Shown here piece by piece: positions 55,003-63,591 of a stretch of 64,000 nt of DNA; positions within the stretch are counted from its first letter, which is position 1, and every line of letters starts with the position of its first letter. Under the pieces are notes generated by a model. That model was not told the DNA's origin. It made no database searches and was given only the letters and a program-made list of their open reading frames with translations. The stretch is from Maribacter sp. PR1 (GTDB lineage: Bacteria; Bacteroidota; Bacteroidia; Flavobacteriales; Flavobacteriaceae), in assembly GCF_028464145.1 (NCBI RefSeq), contig NZ_JAQPCG010000004.1, forward strand, positions 372,001 to 436,000. The letters run 5' to 3'. Position numbers and translations under genes: made by a program.

Positions 55003-56565
55003 TCAATCCCAAACCCGCATCACCTTACTTTCCGAAAGACTATCGATTTTCATTTCGGTATCGGACAAATTTTCCAAGGTCAGTTCCGTATAATCGGTAT
55101 TTGGAAATACTTGGTTCGTCATCACATACTGCCCTTGGTTCAAGAACAGTTCCAAGGAAGATTGATCCAAAAGAATACGTACCTCAAACTCGCCGTCGGG
55201 TAAATTGGGAATAGGCATTTGTTGCTTACCATTGACGAATTCCTTTTTGAAATCCACTTTCCCTGATTTGGAACGATCGAACCACACTATTTTTTCTCGA
55301 TTATCCAACTGAATCATTAAGCTATCCCCTTCCGTGTTGCTAAAATACCATTTCGAATTTTGCCCATTCAGGTTAAAAATAATTTCTGACTGGTTCCCGT
55401 ACTTCAGCGGAATCTGTGTTTTTTGTAGTGCCTTTAACTCCAACAAGGGCTCCTCATAGGCATGTTCAATAATATTGTCTAATTGAGGAACGGGATAGTT
55501 ATATAGTTCAAATTCACCGTTAATCTTTTTCAATGATAGGTTTCTAGGGATGGTCATGGCACTTCGCCAGACTTCCGTTGGCGTGTCCCTGGCATAGTTC
55601 CAGTTGCTCATCCAACCTATAAAAATTCGCTCATTGTTCGGAGTATTGTTGTAGGTAACTCCGGCGTAATTGTCCCGACCCAAATCAATCCATTTGGCAC
55701 CCTCTTGGTCTGTCGTAAATGTAGTACCATCAAAATCTCCAATAAAATATTGGGTGCCACTACCTCCATTGGGCGCCCCGGGATTTATACTGATCAGCAA
55801 TACCCATTTCTCCTCATCGGAACCCGCTTCTTGTAGTTGGAATAAATCGGGGCATTCCCAAACACCGCCATGCGCACCTTTATCCTTGCCAAATTCGCTT
55901 ACCTTTTCCCATTTCTTCAAATTGCTAGAGTTCCAAATTTGTAAATGATCCCCGGCAACCAATAGCATGGTCCAAATATTTTTAATATTGTTCCAAAAAA
56001 CCTTAGGATCACGAAAATCCTTGAAGCCCTCATTTCCAATTACAGGATTATCCGCGTATTTGGTCCAACTTTCCCCATTATCCAAACTGTAGGCAATGCC
56101 CTGGGTTTGATAATTTTCCTTCCCTGCCTTTTCTCCTTCCATATTATGGTAGGTATAAATCGCCACCAAAGGAGGTTCTACTTCCGAACCGAAGCCCGAT
56201 GTATTGTTTTTATCCACTACGGCCGAACCTGAAAAAATATATCCATGCTCATCCGGGAATAATGCAATTGGTTTTTGCTTCCAATGCAACAAATCTTCAC
56301 TGGTCGCGTGCCCCCAATGCATGGGCCCCCAAACAATGTCCTCTGGGTAATATTGGTAGAATAAATGATAGATACCTTTATGATACACAAGCCCGTTAGG
56401 ATCGTTCATCCACATTTCCTGTGGCGAAAAATGAAACTGTGGCCTATAGGGCTCTGTATAATAAGAAACATCCTCCACTTCCATGACGGTTTGTGGTTTT
56501 TCCAAATCCTTACAGGAATTAAGAACAATTAGAAAAATGAAACTTTGGACAATAAATTTTAGCAT
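55003..56565 (-). CDS. Glycoside hydrolase family 32 lipoprotein (fructan/sucrose hydrolase)
   Basis: Hydrolyses beta-fructosidic bonds, as in levan, inulin or sucrose. The signal IFLIVLNSC gives the lipid Cys18. The nucleophile Asp55 is in WMNDPNG (52-58), the RDP motif is at 185-187 and the acid/base Glu237 is in WECPDL. A C-terminal beta-sandwich follows. No susCD pair, fructokinase or transporter is adjacent, so this is a single enzyme gene and not a full utilisation locus. It is transcribed divergently from the rhodanese gene, with 26 bp between their starts. Confidence 0.95.
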   Translation of the reverse strand: MLKFIVQSFIFLIVLNSCKDLEKPQTVMEVEDVSYYTEPYRPQFHFSPQEMWMNDPNGLVYHKGIYHLFYQYYPEDIVWGPMHWGHATSEDLLHWKQKPIALFPDEHGYIFSGSAVVDKNNTSGFGSEVEPPLVAIYTYHNMEGEKAGKENYQTQGIAYSLDNGESWTKYADNPVIGNEGFKDFRDPKVFWNNIKNIWTMLLVAGDHLQIWNSSNLKKWEKVSEFGKDKGAHGGVWECPDLFQLQEAGSDEEKWVLLISINPGAPNGGSGTQYFIGDFDGTTFTTDQEGAKWIDLGRDNYAGVTYNNTPNNERIFIGWMSNWNYARDTPTEVWRSAMTIPRNLSLKKINGEFELYNYPVPQLDNIIEHAYEEPLLELKALQKTQIPLKYGNQSEIIFNLNGQNSKWYFSNTEGDSLMIQLDNREKIVWFDRSKSGKVDFKKEFVNGKQQMPIPNLPDGEFEVRILLDQSSLELFLNQGQYVMTNQVFPNTDYTELTLENLSDTEMKIDSLSESKVMRVWD

Positions 56566-56591
56566 TTCAATAACTTTTTAAGCAATCGCTC

Positions 56592-57143
56592 ATGAAGAGC
56601 TTCACTGCTAAAAATACTACCTTTGTCTTGATGTCACAACATGTTTTATCATATATATATCTGTCACTATTTTTTCTATTTCTTCAAAATACTGTGATTG
56701 CCCAACGAACCATAGACCACACCCTAAAGATTTTGAACAAAGAGTCGGTGCCGTATATACAGCCCGATAGTCTTAAATCGAACGACAATCAAATTTTATT
56801 GGATGCCAGGGAAATTGAAGAATTTCAAGTTAGCCATTTACAGAATGCGATTTGGGTAGGCAATAAAGAATTTAATCCGGAAAAAGTTCTTGAAACTGTT
56901 GAAGACAAAAACCAACCCATTGTTGTTTATTGCTCCATTGGGGTACGATCCGAGGATATTGGTGAGAAGCTCCTAGAATTGGGTTATACCAACGTGCAAA
57001 ATTTATACGGGGGGATTTTTGAATGGAAAAACAAAGATGGTTCTGTCTATAATCTTCAAGGTATAGAAACCGATAGTGTTCATGCCTATAACAAACTATG
57101 GGGAAGATTATTAAAAAAAGGGATTAAGGTCTATGAACCATAA
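56592..57143 (+). CDS. Exported rhodanese-domain protein
   Basis: 183 residues with a hydrophobic signal at about 18-37 ending in VIAQ. A single rhodanese domain follows, with LLDAREIEEFQVSHLQNAIWV near 69-89 and the active-site loop CSIGVRS beginning at Cys114. It would transfer sulfur, or perhaps handle arsenate or selenium, in the periplasm. Start choice is open, since a Met at 56631 also leaves a signal. It leads a run of four same-strand genes found together in arsenosugar-type neighbourhoods. Confidence 0.88.
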   Translation: MKSFTAKNTTFVLMSQHVLSYIYLSLFFLFLQNTVIAQRTIDHTLKILNKESVPYIQPDSLKSNDNQILLDAREIEEFQVSHLQNAIWVGNKEFNPEKVLETVEDKNQPIVVYCSIGVRSEDIGEKLLELGYTNVQNLYGGIFEWKNKDGSVYNLQGIETDSVHAYNKLWGRLLKKGIKVYEP

Positions 57144-57207
57144 CCGACACATACATTACAAAAAGGGTGGCATATCCATCCAAAATCATATAAAACGCTT
57201 TTGAACT

Positions 57208-57885
57208 TTGGGAATCTTACAGACCAATAAAACTGAAAAGGACGACAAAACAATCGATTTCACCTTGGCCAATTCTAAAAACCTCCTGCTGATTTTTACA
57301 AGAAATCCGGAACTTGGCAAAGGAAAAAGACGTTTAGCCGAAAAGGTAGGAGATGCCGCGGCCCTTGATATTTATAACTTTCTGTTAGACCATACTGTAA
57401 AGATAACTTCTGGATTATACGCTGAAAAAATAGTGTACTATTCCGAAGAAATCTGGGAGCAGGATATTTGGGACAATACTTTTTACGATAAAAAACTACA
57501 GGTTGGTGAAGACTTGGGAATTCGCATGCACAATGCGTTCCAGGAAGGTTTTAGCCGTGGTTTTGAGAAAATTATCATTATAGGTAGCGATATGTACGAC
57601 CTGGACCAAGAGGATTTGGAACATGCATTTAAGGCCCTTTCCCATAACGATTTTGTAGTAGGGCCTGCTGAGGACGGCGGATATTACCTTTTAGGGATGA
57701 AAAAACTAAAACCGACACTTTTTCAAAATAAGGACTGGGGTACACCCTCCGTTCTGGAGGATACCTTGGCAGACCTAAAAGACGAAAAAAAAGTACTTTT
57801 AGATACTAGAAACGATGTAGACTATTATGAGGACATAAAGGATGTTCCTGCCTTTGCTCCTTTTTTAAAAGATATAAAAGCATGA
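57208..57885 (+). CDS. TIGR04282-family transferase (arsenosugar-associated)
   Basis: 225 residues of the family called rSAM/selenodomain-associated transferase 1, now listed under arsenosugar glycosyltransferases. The nucleotide-transferase-like fold shows LLLIFTRNPELGKGKRRLAE near 27-46, IIGSDMYDL near 127-135 and GPAEDGGYYLLGM near 151-163. In most members the first block reads GKCKTRLA; here it is GKGKRRLA. The start is TTG at 57208, since an in-frame stop lies two codons upstream and no Met precedes the conserved core. It overlaps the phosphorylase gene by 4 bases. Confidence 0.88.
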   Translation: MGILQTNKTEKDDKTIDFTLANSKNLLLIFTRNPELGKGKRRLAEKVGDAAALDIYNFLLDHTVKITSGLYAEKIVYYSEEIWEQDIWDNTFYDKKLQVGEDLGIRMHNAFQEGFSRGFEKIIIIGSDMYDLDQEDLEHAFKALSHNDFVVGPAEDGGYYLLGMKKLKPTLFQNKDWGTPSVLEDTLADLKDEKKVLLDTRNDVDYYEDIKDVPAFAPFLKDIKA

Positions 57886-58697
57886 AAAAAAAGCAACTTG
57901 AAGAATCTGTAGACCACTTGAAATCCAAGGGGTTCGATAATCCTGAAATTGGAATCGTTTTAGGAACAGGTTTGGGCAAATTGGTCGATGAAATACAGAA
58001 CCCCATTGTAGCACACTATAACCATATTCCCTTTTTTCCACTGGCAACGGTAGAGTTCCACACGGGTAAATTAGTGTATGGCTCCATTGAAGGCAAAAAA
58101 GTTGTAGTGATGCAAGGGCGATTTCATTTGTACGAAGGGTATGACTTTTTGGACATCACCTATCCCATACGGGTAATGCATATGCTTGGAATCAAAAAGC
58201 TATTTATCTCCAATGCGGCAGGTGCCATTAATTTGGATTATAAGAAAGGGGACATGATGTTGATTTCGGACCATATCAATCTACAAGGTGGTTCTCCCCT
58301 AGCCTTCAAAAACGTTTCTGTTTTTGGACAACGCTTTGTGGACATGTCCGAACCTTATGATAAAGAAATGAGCAATAAACTTATCGATATTGCCAAAGAC
58401 CATGGTATTTCTTTAAAATCTGGTGTATACGCCTCAGTTGTGGGGCCCCAATTGGAAACGAAGGCAGAATACCGTATGCTTAAAATTCTTGGGGCAGATG
58501 CCGTTGGAATGAGCACGGTTCCCGAGGTTATTGTAGCCAATCATTTAGATCTGCCTATTGTGGCGGTTTCTGTGCTGACCGATGAATGTGACCCAGATAA
58601 TCTGGAGCCCGTAAATATTGAGGAGATTATTGCTATTGCAGAAGAAACGGAACCCAAAATGGTAAAACTATTTAGAGAGCTTATCAAGGATCTATAA
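57882..58697 (+). CDS. Trimeric purine-nucleoside-phosphorylase family enzyme
   Basis: Splits purine nucleosides with phosphate into base and ribose-1-phosphate. GTGLGKLVDE near 28-37, QGRFHLYEGYD near 78-88, SNAAGAINLDYKKGDMMLISDHINLQGGSPL near 110-140, and GPQLETKAEYRMLKILGADAVGMSTVPEVI near 188-217 are all present. The base-selecting Asn of mammalian PNP (Asn243, SLITNK) is Asp234 here (SVLTDE), as in enzymes that accept 6-amino purines such as methylthioadenosine phosphorylase. Use of an adenosine-like nucleoside is therefore plausible. It is translationally coupled to the TIGR04282 gene. Confidence 0.93.
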   Translation: MKKKQLEESVDHLKSKGFDNPEIGIVLGTGLGKLVDEIQNPIVAHYNHIPFFPLATVEFHTGKLVYGSIEGKKVVVMQGRFHLYEGYDFLDITYPIRVMHMLGIKKLFISNAAGAINLDYKKGDMMLISDHINLQGGSPLAFKNVSVFGQRFVDMSEPYDKEMSNKLIDIAKDHGISLKSGVYASVVGPQLETKAEYRMLKILGADAVGMSTVPEVIVANHLDLPIVAVSVLTDECDPDNLEPVNIEEIIAIAEETEPKMVKLFRELIKDL

Positions 58698-58728
58698 TTT
58701 TTATTATCTCGATATCTTCAGTGATCTT

Positions 58729-59433
58729 ATGCAAAAAGAGCTTCCGAATATAAGTATCATCATCCCCGTTTTAAACGAGGAAAATTATATTCAGAAGGTA
58801 TTGGAAAAGATTGCCAACAATACTACCTCCAACCAAATAAAAGAAGTTTTGGTGGTTGATGGAGGCAGTACGGATAAAACCGTTCATTTTGCTAAAAAAC
58901 AAGGTGCTGAAGTAATTTCCGGCCCCAAAGGTAGAGCGAAACAAATGAATTTAGGTGCCCGCAAAGCTTCAGGAGTTCTACTTTACTTTTTGCATGTGGA
59001 TAGTCTCCCCCCAGTGGGTTTCGATTCCAAAATCATTAATTTGTATTTAAAAAATAGTGAAGCGGGCTGTTTCAGGCTTCAATTTGACTCATCTAGTCTT
59101 TTTTTGAGATTCTTCGCATGGTGTACCAAAATTAACCAACCTATATGTCGTGGTGGGGACCAATCACTTTTTGTGAGTAGCGCTATTTTTAACGAATTAG
59201 GGGGATTCAATGAGAACTATATTATTTATGAGGACAATGAGTTTATTCAACGATTATACAAAAAGACGTCCTTTAAGATTATAGCCGATTATGTTCAGAC
59301 CTCGGCAAGAAGATATATGAAACGGGGTATGATAACGCTACAGTACCATTTCGCAATCATCCATTTAAAACATTATTTGGGACAAGGACCAGAAAACTTA
59401 TATGACTATTATCGTAGGAATATTGCCCTTTAA
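58729..59433 (+). CDS. TIGR04283-family glycosyltransferase 2 (arsenosugar-associated)
   Basis: 234-residue GT-A enzyme. The N-terminal ISIIIPVLNEENYI (near 8-21), the VVDGGSTDKT nucleotide loop near 43-52, KGRAKQMNLGA and HVDSLPP (a DxD-like site) are present. GGDQSLFVS and NEFIQRLYKK follow. The family was first named rSAM/selenodomain-associated transferase 2. It starts 31 bp after the phosphorylase gene and ends directly against the convergent amidase gene, with no terminator in between. Confidence 0.9.
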   Translation: MQKELPNISIIIPVLNEENYIQKVLEKIANNTTSNQIKEVLVVDGGSTDKTVHFAKKQGAEVISGPKGRAKQMNLGARKASGVLLYFLHVDSLPPVGFDSKIINLYLKNSEAGCFRLQFDSSSLFLRFFAWCTKINQPICRGGDQSLFVSSAIFNELGGFNENYIIYEDNEFIQRLYKKTSFKIIADYVQTSARRYMKRGMITLQYHFAIIHLKHYLGQGPENLYDYYRRNIAL

Positions 59434-60471
59434 TTATCTTTCCTCATAATCCAAGATAACCCCTTCTGAAATCCATTTTGCCAATGCCTGACGATTGTCC
59501 GGGTCCAAGATTCTCCGCTGGTCCTTCTTGTTTCTGATATTTCCAATTTCGATAAAGGTCATTGCAGGATGGGTCTTTTTTACCAGAAATAAGGAAGTAC
59601 GGTCTTCAAAGGTTCCCGAGTACGTACGATTGGGTTGATATTGCTTATACTTGGCATCGAAGGTAGTGTGGATACTTTCCGCCAGTCGTTTTCCGTTTTT
59701 ACTCTTTTCATGATGATAAAAGAAAACATCTATATTTTGCCCCTTGCTCCTGCTGTCCACATGGGTTACGATCAAACGCTGATAGGTCCCTTTGTTTTTT
59801 TTATACAAATCATTTACGATATCTACCCGCTGCTGTAATCTTGCCAACTGATTTAGTGGAATAGACTTATCGGGATACGCAACCTCATCCCTGTCAATCT
59901 CCAATATCCGCTCCTCCCGGATACCATCGTCTTCATCTCTAATTATGATATAAACCGTAGCACTATGTGCCAAAAGTTCCTTGGCCAATCTTAATGTAAT
60001 ATCATAGGCATATTCGTCTTCGGAAATCGATTTTCCGGCATAGACCGCCATAGCACCGGGGTCTGGACCACCATGTCCGGACACCAAATAATAAACGGCA
60101 CCTTTTAAACGCTCGCTTTTTGTAAGGACCGTTTTATGGTCTTCTCCGAAAATATCATAGGTTTTTGACTCGACCTCCTTAATTTCCGTAGACTTTTTTT
60201 GAACACTATCCACTAGAGAAACCGTATCCAATTGCACTTTGGGGATAGCATAGGTCTTACCCTCAAGAAGATGTATGCTGTCCCGAAGATTTTCAAGATT
60301 TATATCTATAAACTCATGATAGTACTCATACGGGTTCACCCCTTGCTTCCTTAAAAGCGAGTAAATACCATCACCTTTTTCTGCAGTTACCGTAGCTAAA
60401 GTATCCTGGGAATACATCACTGGTGTTTGTGACAAAAGAAGAAAAATAATAAAGAAAGCTTTCCGCATCAT
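59434..60471 (-). CDS. N-acetylmuramoyl-L-alanine amidase (Amidase_3) with LysM-like N-terminus
   Basis: Cuts the bond between MurNAc and stem peptide. I start it at 60471 (MMRKAFFIIFLLLSQ, signal peptide); the frame extends 20 codons more to 60531, which would overlap the next gene. A short LysM-like region lies at about 25-80 (GDGIYSLLRKQGVNPYEYY, then LLEGKTYAIPKV). Zinc and catalytic residues by this numbering are His133 (SGHGGPDPGA), Glu153 (SEDEYAYD), His237 (THVDS) and Glu308 (FIEIGN), all kept. The upstream paralogue on the same strand has lost them. Confidence 0.9.
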   Translation of the reverse strand: MMRKAFFIIFLLLSQTPVMYSQDTLATVTAEKGDGIYSLLRKQGVNPYEYYHEFIDINLENLRDSIHLLEGKTYAIPKVQLDTVSLVDSVQKKSTEIKEVESKTYDIFGEDHKTVLTKSERLKGAVYYLVSGHGGPDPGAMAVYAGKSISEDEYAYDITLRLAKELLAHSATVYIIIRDEDDGIREERILEIDRDEVAYPDKSIPLNQLARLQQRVDIVNDLYKKNKGTYQRLIVTHVDSRSKGQNIDVFFYHHEKSKNGKRLAESIHTTFDAKYKQYQPNRTYSGTFEDRTSLFLVKKTHPAMTFIEIGNIRNKKDQRRILDPDNRQALAKWISEGVILDYEER

Positions 60472-60520
60472 ACCTTCTTGAAAAACAAAGTTCGTGCCGA
60501 ATACTGACATATGTCGACCT

Positions 60521-61477
60521 TTAGTTATCAAAATTTAATTGAGAATAATCTTCAAGAATTCCATCATTTAGCAAACTCACCAACGGCTTCTTTTCAGACT
60601 TCAAGTAAAACCCATTTTTCACCTTATCGGAACCTTCTATAAAATTTAAAATAATTAGGGGCGGAACCAGGTTATTGGCGAAATACAAGCTTGTTTCCTC
60701 TTTAAATGGGTGCAGATCGTTCTTGACTTTTGTCGATGAGTTTTTCCTAAGAATCTCCCCCAAACTATGTGCCAATTGGTACCCTTCCTTGCTGTGCTCG
60801 TTATGGCCAATCGCTAGCGTAAGATTCTTGTGCACACTATAATTATCTTCCAACAGAATAACGCGTTGGTAACTACCATGGTGCATTAAATATTTTCTAT
60901 TGATACGACTGGAATAATTGCCGTATAATGTCTTTTTATCTATACTCTTTATTGTATCGGATATGGAGTTATCTTCATGCACATCATCCTCTAGAATATA
61001 TACCCGTGCTCCTTTTATCATTAAATCCCGAGCCAATTTGCTCATTAAACCATCAAATCTCTTTTTGGAAGCCACACCTCCCGAATGCACAAAATAGTAT
61101 ACCGTATTTTGTAAGGTCGTATCCTTAAGGTTCATCAAGGATAGTTGGGTTTCGTTAAAAATAGGCATCTCCAAATCTTCACCAACCACGATACGAGTAC
61201 CGGTATTTTTAAAAGAGTCAGGAGCATGGGGTAGTAGATATTCCTTTCCAATAATCAACTCACTCCCGTTATTTATGTTTTCCTTATTTAAATTCAAAAA
61301 CTCCTCATAATATTTTATCGGTTGAATACCTGATTTCCTAAGGATGGAAAAGATTCCGTCTCCGGTTTTAGCAATTGCACTATTATGCACATTTTGGGCC
61401 GTAGCCAAAAAACCGCTGACAAATAAAAAACAAAGAAATATGGTGGAAAAAAAAGAGGGAATAGTCTGTCTTCGCAT
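60521..61477 (-). CDS. Inactive paralogue of the adjacent amidase
   Basis: Shares with its neighbour the signal peptide, the LysM-like region (GDGIFSILRKSGIQPIKYY, then LIIGKEYLLPH), the YQRVI block and a closing LNDGILEDY. Along the amidase domain the key positions are gone: SGHGG is replaced by VHSGG without the metal His alignment, the EYAYD Glu is lost (KKRFDG), THVDS becomes LEDNY, and the final Glu of FIEIGN is Asn in ILNFIEG. The frame is open and long, so it looks maintained and not a decayed pseudogene. It may bind peptidoglycan or regulate the active copy. The start at 61477 is chosen for its signal peptide. Confidence 0.8.
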   Translation of the reverse strand: MRRQTIPSFFSTIFLCFLFVSGFLATAQNVHNSAIAKTGDGIFSILRKSGIQPIKYYEEFLNLNKENINNGSELIIGKEYLLPHAPDSFKNTGTRIVVGEDLEMPIFNETQLSLMNLKDTTLQNTVYYFVHSGGVASKKRFDGLMSKLARDLMIKGARVYILEDDVHEDNSISDTIKSIDKKTLYGNYSSRINRKYLMHHGSYQRVILLEDNYSVHKNLTLAIGHNEHSKEGYQLAHSLGEILRKNSSTKVKNDLHPFKEETSLYFANNLVPPLIILNFIEGSDKVKNGFYLKSEKKPLVSLLNDGILEDYSQLNFDN

Positions 61478-61592
61478 GGTAATTAGTGTTCCTAACACAA
61501 AGATTACCAAAAATATTAATCACCGCAAAGCGGTTGGAATAACTTATCAAAAAACTTATCCGATTAAGTTCTAGGTACAAAGAGACGGAAAG

Positions 61593-62600
61593 TCAATTCC
61601 CGTGAAGTTTGTAATAGTTGGCGATGATTGACTGAGAAGGTTTATTCTGGGGGGTAAATCGGTTATCCTTGTCACCACCGGAGCGATCGTGTTCTATGAA
61701 CCATTTCCAAACAAATCCACCCGCAAACCAATCTTCGTTCCAAAATTCCTCGAAAATGGCTTTTTTCGCATTGGACTGACCATCCATATTCACCCCTTCC
61801 TCTGTACGGTCTACCAACCAAGGTTTCTTCGCCGTAAAATCCATACTACGATACCCATATTCCGTAAAAAGGACAGGCCTTTTAATTTTTAGGGCAAGAT
61901 CGGATATCTTTTGTTTCCAAGGTTGCCAACCTTGCTTCAATTCTTCTACCGTAGGTGTTTTAGATTCCGACAAGGGGAAATAGGCATCGATGCCTATAAA
62001 ATCCAACTGATTCCAAAACGGAGTTCTTGCATATTCGTCCCAATTGGCCGCATACGTTAATTTTCCCGAATAGATTTTTCTAATCTTGGCAATTAATTCT
62101 TGCCAATATTCTGGACGGTTCTTAACGAAGGTCTCCAACTCGGTTCCAATACAAAACACGGGGGCTTTGGTTTCTTCTGCCAACTCGGCATAATTCAGTA
62201 TAAATTTATCGTAAGACGATTCTAATACACTCCAATCTTCCGGGGATTCCATTTTAATACTTCCGGTGAACTGTCCGCCACCGATCCAAATTTGGGGCTT
62301 TACCATAACCTCCAGTCCGTTTTTCATCAAAAGTTCAATGTATTGTTTGGCCCCTTTTCTAGTTTCCCCAAACCATTGCCTATCCGTATCAAATATTATA
62401 GTTGGGGAACTAAGGTCCCTAATAAATCCAAAGGGCATTACGGAAGCACTATTGGCGTAAATTTTAATTAATTCCTCCACATGGGGTTGTGCCACCTCTT
62501 CCCTAGATGCCACAAAACTGACACCATTAAACTTTTTTTGTGCCTTACTGGTGCAGCAAAATTGAAGAAAACATAATAAGAGAAGTCCTAAATTTCTCAT
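61593..62600 (-). CDS. Glycoside hydrolase family 113-like protein
   Basis: 335 residues with an N-terminal signal (possible lipid Cys at 15 or 16). The TIM-barrel fold of GH113, a family known for beta-mannanases, is suggested by VSFVASREE, MVKPQIWIGGG near 99-110, the CIGTELE block with Glu154 as likely acid/base, GIDAYFPLS near 203-211 and LFTEYGYRS with Glu247 as likely nucleophile. FVWKWF near the end is also typical. The substrate is not certain from sequence. It stands as a single gene between the amidase pair and the DUF547 gene on the same strand. Confidence 0.85.
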   Translation of the reverse strand: MRNLGLLLLCFLQFCCTSKAQKKFNGVSFVASREEVAQPHVEELIKIYANSASVMPFGFIRDLSSPTIIFDTDRQWFGETRKGAKQYIELLMKNGLEVMVKPQIWIGGGQFTGSIKMESPEDWSVLESSYDKFILNYAELAEETKAPVFCIGTELETFVKNRPEYWQELIAKIRKIYSGKLTYAANWDEYARTPFWNQLDFIGIDAYFPLSESKTPTVEELKQGWQPWKQKISDLALKIKRPVLFTEYGYRSMDFTAKKPWLVDRTEEGVNMDGQSNAKKAIFEEFWNEDWFAGGFVWKWFIEHDRSGGDKDNRFTPQNKPSQSIIANYYKLHGN

Positions 62601-62710
62601 ATCTCAGATTTACAACTCCTAAAATAATGCTTTTAATGAATCTTTGTCTTGGGAAAACCTAAATCCTATGTTAAACTTTTAAAGACAGAGTTTTGAGAAT
62701 TATTGTCGCC

Positions 62711-63430
62711 TTACTTCAATTCGTTTAGTTTCCAATTATACGGATAATAGGACAGTTTGCTGTTTAATGAAATTTTATCCTTTCTGTAGCCATTAATAAA
62801 ATCCTTGATCGACTTTCCTTCATGGGTAAAATCCTCTTGATACCATTCAAATATTTGGGACACCTCGACCTCATCATTTTTAACTTTAATGAAGTCAGGA
62901 TTGTTCAAAGACTTTTCCGTTTGTATTTGAAGTTGATTATCCAATTCAGAAGGCTTGTAAGCTTCCGGTATGATCGGAGGACAACCCAACCCCGCACAGA
63001 CCAGAACGAAATGAAATCTTGGTTCCTTAGGAAAATTGGCCCGTAATACGTCGTTCTCTATTTCATTTAGCGTCAAACTTTTGCCGCCCACTTGATACTC
63101 TATTGAATCGAAAAAACCTGGAATATCCAAGGGTGTCTTTATTGGATAATTTTCAACTACACCTTTAATGACCATAATATTGTAGGTGTTTATCCAAAAC
63201 GCTTGATATTCGTTGGGATTCGATATTGTAACAGAAATTGATTTTGCACTATTCACCAATTTTTCCAATTCTCCAGGGTTCTTCTTAATCCCTTGATAAT
63301 TCACTCTTCCGTCTTTTACGTGGGTCATAAAGAAATTGTCCACTCCATCTATATAATCATGCAAATCTTGCCCATTGACCGTTAAAAAAATTATCAGGAA
63401 CAATACACTAATGAGGGACTTGAATTTCAT
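62711..63430 (-). CDS. DUF547 domain exported protein
   Basis: 239 residues with a signal peptide ending near VNGQDL (residue 21). The DUF547 core shows YQAFWINTYNIMVIKGVVENYP near 84-105, LTLNEIENDVLR near 129-140, PRFHFVLVCAGLGCPPI near 148-164 with two close Cys, and FEWYQEDF. The fold is distantly related to transglutaminase or papain-like proteins, but the catalytic role is unproven. DUF547 genes often occur beside arsenosugar-type genes in marine bacteria. It is divergent from the FAD oxidoreductase gene, with 161 bp between their starts. Confidence 0.88.
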   Translation of the reverse strand: MKFKSLISVLFLIIFLTVNGQDLHDYIDGVDNFFMTHVKDGRVNYQGIKKNPGELEKLVNSAKSISVTISNPNEYQAFWINTYNIMVIKGVVENYPIKTPLDIPGFFDSIEYQVGGKSLTLNEIENDVLRANFPKEPRFHFVLVCAGLGCPPIIPEAYKPSELDNQLQIQTEKSLNNPDFIKVKNDEVEVSQIFEWYQEDFTHEGKSIKDFINGYRKDKISLNSKLSYYPYNWKLNELK

Positions 63431-63591
63431 TTTTACTTATATCTACGTAATAAAAGTCGTAAGGTTCCACTAAAACATACAATTGGCATTTAATATTTAT
63501 TAAAAAATCCTATTTAAATTCTTTATAAATTGATAGCTTCAATTAAGGAAGTATCGTTACGAACGACACACTAAAAAAATAAAACCAACCG

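Noticed and set aside
55003..56565. Fructan polysaccharide utilisation locus
   Set aside because: Only one GH32 gene is present; no susC/susD pair, regulator or fructokinase lies nearby.
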